Under the pieces are notes generated by a model that was given only the letters and a program-made list of their open reading frames with translations, had not been told where the DNA came from and ran no database searches. From JARIHD01 sp963815935 (lineage in GTDB: Bacteria > Patescibacteriota > Saccharimonadia > Saccharimonadales > UBA4665), in contig CAWFIL010000008.1 in NCBI GenBank assembly GCA_963815935.1, positions 246,409 through 310,408 of the forward strand: a stretch of 64,000 nt of DNA. The letters are read 5' to 3'. How positions within the stretch are numbered: the stretch's first letter is position 1; every line of letters begins with the position of its first letter. The position numbers and the translations under genes are program-made. This document shows positions 59,980-64,000 of this stretch, piece after piece.

Positions 59980-60880
59980 GCAAAAACCACAAGCAAACAG
60001 GCGTTTCGTGTTTGACGCGATTGGCACACAGTGGACGATTGAGTTTTTTGAACCAGTCGAGACCGAATTGCTTCAAAAGCTTGCCGAGATAATCGGGAAG
60101 CGAATTGATGCGTTTGATGCGGACTACTCGCGCTTTCGTGCCGACTCTCTGGTGAGCAGCATGGCTACACCCGGGGTGTACACCTTGCCTGATGATGCCA
60201 AACCGCTATTTGATCTATATGCCAAACTGTACGAGATAACCGACGGCAAGGTTACGCCACTGGTTGGTAACTTGTTGTCCGATGCCGGCTATGATGCCGA
60301 GTACTCATTATTGTCTAAAAAGTTACGGAAGGTTGCGACCTGGAAGGATGCGCTCGAATATAACTATCCAAACTTTACTACAAAGCTGCCGGTGCTGCTA
60401 GATGTGGGGGCTGCAGGCAAGGGCTACCTGGTGGATATTATTAGCGCGTTGGTTCGGGAGCACGGTGTGCAGTCTTTCAGTGTTAATGCTGGCGGCGACA
60501 TATTGGTGAGTGGCGTCTCGCAACCGCTAGCCATTGGGCTCGAAGATCCAGACGATACCTCGCAGGTCGTCGGGGTTGCCAAGATATCCAAGGGTAGTAT
60601 TTGCGGCTCGTCGGGTAGTCGCCGTGCCTGGGGCGAGTTTCATCATATTATCGACCCGGATATACAACGCTCGCCGCAACACCTAAAGGCTGTATGGGTG
60701 ACTGCACCCGAAGCGATGCTGGCTGACGCACTGGCCACATGCCTGTTTTTTGTGCCTGCAGCCACCCTTGCGAAGGTTTTCAAGTTTGAATATGCAATTA
60801 TTCGGCAGGACAGTTCCCTCGAGCATTCAGGACAGTTCCCAGCGACATTTTTTACGGCAAACACAAAGGAGAATACATGA
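59972..60880 (+). CDS. apbE: FAD:protein FMN transferase (ApbE)
   Basis: 302 aa from ATG 59972. FDAIGTQWTIEF, DADYSRFRADSLVS, LLDVGAAGKGYLVD, VNAGGDILVSG and HHIIDP follow the ApbE order, though the usual D-x-G-A-x-x-K-G reads DVGAAGKG and the M-G-T start DAIGT. No signal peptide, unlike many exported ApbEs. It should load FMN onto the SGASLTS protein before it and the TEPAT site after it. Overlaps both neighbours, 8 and 4 bases. Confidence 0.93.
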   Translation: MPKQKPQANRRFVFDAIGTQWTIEFFEPVETELLQKLAEIIGKRIDAFDADYSRFRADSLVSSMATPGVYTLPDDAKPLFDLYAKLYEITDGKVTPLVGNLLSDAGYDAEYSLLSKKLRKVATWKDALEYNYPNFTTKLPVLLDVGAAGKGYLVDIISALVREHGVQSFSVNAGGDILVSGVSQPLAIGLEDPDDTSQVVGVAKISKGSICGSSGSRRAWGEFHHIIDPDIQRSPQHLKAVWVTAPEAMLADALATCLFFVPAATLAKVFKFEYAIIRQDSSLEHSGQFPATFFTANTKENT

Positions 60881-62406
60881 ATTTGGTAATGAAGATGCTG
60901 CGCATCGTGGACAAATACCTAAACGATATTACGATGTATCGTTTGCTAGTGTATGGCTTGGGCCTGTTGGCTGCGGCCGCTATTGGCATGAGTGCTACCG
61001 GCTTTTTGGCTCTGCATACCATAGGGCTACTTGAGTCGCTCGGTGTGCTGGTTGTAGTCACCTATGCGACAAACAAGCTACTAGCTGCAGCCTGGGATGC
61101 CCCCACCAACTCCGAATCATGGCTGATTACGGCACTAATCTTGTTTTTTGTGTTGCCTCAACCGACCTCAACCGTAAAGTTTGCTGGGCTGGTGGTGGCC
61201 GGCATTTTGGCTATGGCTACCAAATACATTTTGGCTCTGCATCGCAAGCACTTATTTAACCCAGCTGCTGTTGCAGTGGTTATTGTATCGTGGACTGGTC
61301 TGAGCTTCTCGAGCTGGTGGGTGGCATCCGAACATATGCTGCCATTTACCTTGTTGCTCGGGTTTTTGATAACTCGCAAGCTCCGTCGCTTTATGCTGGT
61401 ATTCACCTTTGGCTTTGCGGCTCTGGCTGTGTTGTTGGTGAACGGTCTACACCAAGGGCAGCCGGTTTTTGATATCGTCAAGTCGGCACTTGAGTCTTGG
61501 CCGACGGTCTTTCTGGGGACAATTATGCTTACCGAGCCGGCGACGTTGCCACCATTTTTGTGGCAGCAGTTGGTATACGGGGCGATGGTTGGTTTGATTT
61601 TTGCTTCGCAAGTGCAGATTGGCCCAATTGCAACTACACCGGCATTAGCTCTGGTGGTCGGGAATCTGTACTCGTATATGATGAGCCCCAAGTACAAACT
61701 GCGTATGCGGTTACAGCGTATTACTAAGCTGTCGCCGCGCATTTACGATTTCGCATTCTTGCCAGAGCGCAAGCTCGCCTTTGCACCGGGACAGTATGCA
61801 GAGTGGACGCTACCGCATGCTCACACCGACTCACGGGGTAACCGGCGTACTTTTACCATTGCATCATCGCCAACACGCAACGAGGTACACATTGGCATCA
61901 AGTTGCCGCAAAAGCCAAGTAGCTTTAAGCAGGCGTTGCTGCAGATGCAGCCTGGCGACTACGTAATGGCTGGCCAGTTTGCAGGGACGTTTGTGCTGCC
62001 CAGAAACACCTCTCGAAAACTGGTATTTATTGCTGGTGGTATTGGCATTACACCCTTCCTAAGTATGCTTACGTATATTGTCGATACGCGTCAGCAGCGA
62101 GACGTGGTGCTTTTGCACCTGGTCAGCTCTCCCGACGATGTCGGTTACGATGGGCTGCTGCAGCGTCTTGCGCAGCAGGGGATTCGTGTTATTCCAATCT
62201 TAAACGCACCTCAGGCTCCCCCTAGCTGGCCTGGCCGTATAGGCTCACTAACCGTTGACCTGCTCGGCAATGAGATTCCGGATTTTGCCGACCGAACGTT
62301 CTATCTGTCTGGCCCCAACGGTATGGTAGAACATTACCAAGATATGCTACACGAGCTGGGCGTAAAGCCCCGGCACATCGTTACCGATTACTTCTCTGGT
62401 TACTAA
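60877..62406 (+). CDS. NqrB/RnfD-like membrane protein fused to ferredoxin-NADP reductase domain
   Basis: 509 aa. Residues 1-270: eight or more TMs with MLTEPATLPP (218-226), the flavinylation segment of NqrB/RnfD. Residues 275-509: FAD/NAD domain with GQYAEWTLP, RRTFTIASSP (FAD), IAGGIGITPFLSML (NAD phosphate) and YLSGPNGMVEHYQDML. The fusion would move electrons from NAD(P)H through flavins across the membrane to the flavinylated carrier. AAAGGAG site; ATGA overlap with apbE. Confidence 0.9.
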   Translation: MNLVMKMLRIVDKYLNDITMYRLLVYGLGLLAAAAIGMSATGFLALHTIGLLESLGVLVVVTYATNKLLAAAWDAPTNSESWLITALILFFVLPQPTSTVKFAGLVVAGILAMATKYILALHRKHLFNPAAVAVVIVSWTGLSFSSWWVASEHMLPFTLLLGFLITRKLRRFMLVFTFGFAALAVLLVNGLHQGQPVFDIVKSALESWPTVFLGTIMLTEPATLPPFLWQQLVYGAMVGLIFASQVQIGPIATTPALALVVGNLYSYMMSPKYKLRMRLQRITKLSPRIYDFAFLPERKLAFAPGQYAEWTLPHAHTDSRGNRRTFTIASSPTRNEVHIGIKLPQKPSSFKQALLQMQPGDYVMAGQFAGTFVLPRNTSRKLVFIAGGIGITPFLSMLTYIVDTRQQRDVVLLHLVSSPDDVGYDGLLQRLAQQGIRVIPILNAPQAPPSWPGRIGSLTVDLLGNEIPDFADRTFYLSGPNGMVEHYQDMLHELGVKPRHIVTDYFSGY

Positions 62407-62453
62407 AAGGCAGAGAATAGTACCTACCCCTGTAACAAAGTTATATTTGGGTG

Positions 62454-62495
62454 TATAATGCACCTGAATTAACTCACATCAAGAGGAGCTTCTCG
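62454..62495 (+). promoter_or_regulatory. Promoter and leader of pyruvate kinase
   Basis: TATAAT at 62454-62459, a ~30-base leader and ribosome site AAGAGGAG. Confidence 0.7.
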
Positions 62496-63929
62496 ATGCA
62501 TTCAACCGATAAGGCACCCAAGGTGCCCCTTAAGTCATTCAAACGCACAAAAATTGTGGCCACTATTGGTCCAGTTACCGACTCGTATGAATCTGTCTAC
62601 GAGCTGATTGATGCTGGTGTAAATGTTATGCGCCTCAACTTTAGTCACGGTACCCACGAGGAGCACGCTGCTCGCATCCCTTGGGCTCGCAAAGCTAGTG
62701 ACGAACTCGGCAAACCAGTTGCAGTATTGCAAGATTTGCAAGGGCCAAAGGTCCGCCTTGGTGACTTTGAGGGTAAAATCGAAGTCGCTACCGGCCAAGA
62801 CCTTATATTTGAGTATAAGTGTGACTACGAAAAAACTGGTCACATCCCAACACAGTATGACCTCAGCCAGAAGGTCAAGAAGGGCGAACGTTTATATCTC
62901 TTTGATGGCAAGGTTCGCACTACCGTTACTGCTGTCGAGGGTAATCTGGTGTATGCCAAGGTCGAAAATGACGGTTTCTTACTAAAGCGCAAGGGCATGA
63001 ACCTGCCGGACACTGACTTCAAGGGCGACATTCTTACCGAAAAGGACATGGCCGACATCAAGTTTGGCACTACGCAAGACATCGACTACGTTGCTTTGAG
63101 CTTTGTGCAGACTGCCGACGACATCCACAATTTGCGCAAGATTTTGACCGACCTTGGTAGCGAAGTAAAGATTATTGCTAAGATCGAGACACTTGCCGCG
63201 GTCGAGAATATTGAATCGATTGTGGAAGCAAGCGATGCGGTCATGGTTGCCCGCGGTGATCTTGCTGTCGAGACGCCTTTTGAATCTGTGCCTGTCGTAC
63301 AGCGCCAGATTATTGGTTTGTGCCTCAAGCACGCCAAGCCTTCGATTGTGGCTACCCAGATGCTAATGAGTATGGTTGATGCTCCAGAGCCAACCCGTGC
63401 CGAAGTATCCGACGTTGCAACGGCTGTCTTCCTTGGCGCTGACGCCGTAATGCTGAGCGACGAAACCGCCAACGGCAAATACCCCGTCGAAGCTGTAAAG
63501 ACTATGAAGCGCGTGATCCTGTACGCCGAGCAACACTCACCAATGAAGACTGCCTACCCATTCGAACGCGAGCACACCATTCAGAATGCTGTGTCGAGCA
63601 GTGTACTGACCATGGCTCGTAACATCGATGCTCGCGCTATTGTCGCCGAGACGAAGTCCGGTAGTACCGCGCTGCAAATTGCTTCACGCCGTCCAGAGAC
63701 TGCACTGATCGCCGTAACCAGTGAAGTCCGTACTGCCCAGCAATTGGCCTTGGTGTACGACGTAAAGAGCTACATCCGCCCCGCCGATCCAGAAGCAGCC
63801 ATGAAGCTAACTGACTGGCTGCTCAAGAACAAGGTGCTTGACAGGGGCGATGTGGTGGTCGCTGTATCTGGCCGCTATCCAGGTGTTACCGGCGCAACCG
63901 ACACTATCAAGGTTCGTGTCCTAGAGTAA
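62496..63929 (+). CDS. pyk: Pyruvate kinase
   Basis: 477 aa from ATG 62496 (ribosome site 8 bases upstream; the in-frame ATG at 62457 lies in the -10). Final ATP-forming step of glycolysis. KIVATIGPVTDS, VMRLNFSHGTHEEH, LQDLQGPKVRLG, a B domain, IIAKIET, VARGDLAVETPFE and the allosteric C domain with SGSTALQIASRRP are all present. Shares no operon with the NqrB-like gene, which ends 90 bases upstream. Confidence 0.97.
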   Translation: MHSTDKAPKVPLKSFKRTKIVATIGPVTDSYESVYELIDAGVNVMRLNFSHGTHEEHAARIPWARKASDELGKPVAVLQDLQGPKVRLGDFEGKIEVATGQDLIFEYKCDYEKTGHIPTQYDLSQKVKKGERLYLFDGKVRTTVTAVEGNLVYAKVENDGFLLKRKGMNLPDTDFKGDILTEKDMADIKFGTTQDIDYVALSFVQTADDIHNLRKILTDLGSEVKIIAKIETLAAVENIESIVEASDAVMVARGDLAVETPFESVPVVQRQIIGLCLKHAKPSIVATQMLMSMVDAPEPTRAEVSDVATAVFLGADAVMLSDETANGKYPVEAVKTMKRVILYAEQHSPMKTAYPFEREHTIQNAVSSSVLTMARNIDARAIVAETKSGSTALQIASRRPETALIAVTSEVRTAQQLALVYDVKSYIRPADPEAAMKLTDWLLKNKVLDRGDVVVAVSGRYPGVTGATDTIKVRVLE

Positions 63930-63990
63930 GCCTTACCGCTTCTTTGGAGCGGGAGCACATGCTACACTGAAATCAAATAGGGGGAAGGGC

Positions 63991-64000
63991 ATGTTTACAT
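63991..64000 (+). CDS. Start of the next gene (cut by the window)
   Basis: ATG at 63991 follows a strong GGGGGAAGGG ribosome site, with TACACT at about 63963 as -10. Only three codons are visible. Confidence 0.5.

Noticed and set aside
1..64000. Use of TGA as a sense codon (recoding known in some CPR groups)
   Set aside because: Many well-bounded genes end in TGA at the expected family length and no gene has an internal TGA.

Overview
The window reads as a piece of a small-genome bacterium using the standard genetic code, most likely a Patescibacteria/CPR member close to Candidatus Saccharibacteria (TM7). This placement is inference. It rests on phosphoketolase plus a divergent acetate kinase as the carbon route, an ApbE/FMN-bind/NqrB-FNR electron-transfer operon, surface proteins with LPxTG-type tails, a MurL-type epimerase, and almost no biosynthetic genes. 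TGA is used as an ordinary stop. No rRNA or CRISPR array is present; there are two tRNAs (Lys-CTT, Glu-TTC).

Layout. 0-6 kb is accessory: the tail of a winged-helix protein, small membrane proteins, an XRE regulator with a divergent operator, and an AAA ATPase plus TOPRIM-like pair resembling a split OLD/Gabija defence module. 6-15.5 kb is mostly core: RRM protein, beta-lactamase-fold hydrolase, two-component system, MacB-type ABC exporter, G6PDH and an HD hydrolase. 15.6-21.4 kb holds two conspicuously GC-rich cassettes (J-domain/kinase-like, VWA and PurA-like genes; then a 448-aa unknown). 21.4-24.5 kb has a twin CrcB operon and a NADAR, broken Nudix and 2H-phosphoesterase group beside tRNA-Lys. 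24.6-31.8 kb has folD, murL, two CheY-like regulators, a LuxI-like GNAT with an E1/ThiF-like enzyme, and a 7TM histidine kinase: together a candidate signalling locus. 32-33.5 kb is a sortase-type surface protein. 34.7-38.1 kb is an island with 33-bp direct repeats and five small genes ending in a HEPN-motif protein. 38.2-45.6 kb is mixed accessory. 45.7-46.9 kb (nucleoside-hydrolase-like) and 51.5-52.6 kb (two membrane-type proteins) are two further GC-rich cassettes, flanking a 1324-aa FN3/SGNH surface protein. 52.7-64 kb returns to core: NadD-like, CRP-like regulator, DsbA/VKOR, phosphoketolase/acetate kinase, cupredoxin, FMN electron-transfer operon and pyruvate kinase.

Two window-wide patterns stand out. 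First, at least sixteen starts lie exactly 6 bases after a TANNNT -10 hexamer with no Shine-Dalgarno, so leaderless transcription looks to be a main mode of gene expression; internal operon genes, exported proteins and the GC-rich cassettes keep strong Shine-Dalgarno sequences. Second, the four GC-rich cassettes share one architecture: AT-rich promoter, 5' leader stem, G/C-ending codons, and a two-tier 3' hairpin with a run of G/C pairs in its outer stem.

Functionally, carbon flows through G6PDH and phosphoketolase to acetyl phosphate and acetate with ATP from acetate and pyruvate kinases. The flavinylated NqrB-type operon, VKOR/DsbA and cupredoxin handle electrons and disulfides at the cell surface. 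A CRP-like regulator encoded here has perfect or near-perfect candidate sites upstream of the GNAT/E1 operon and between VKOR and phosphoketolase, which may couple metabolism to signalling.
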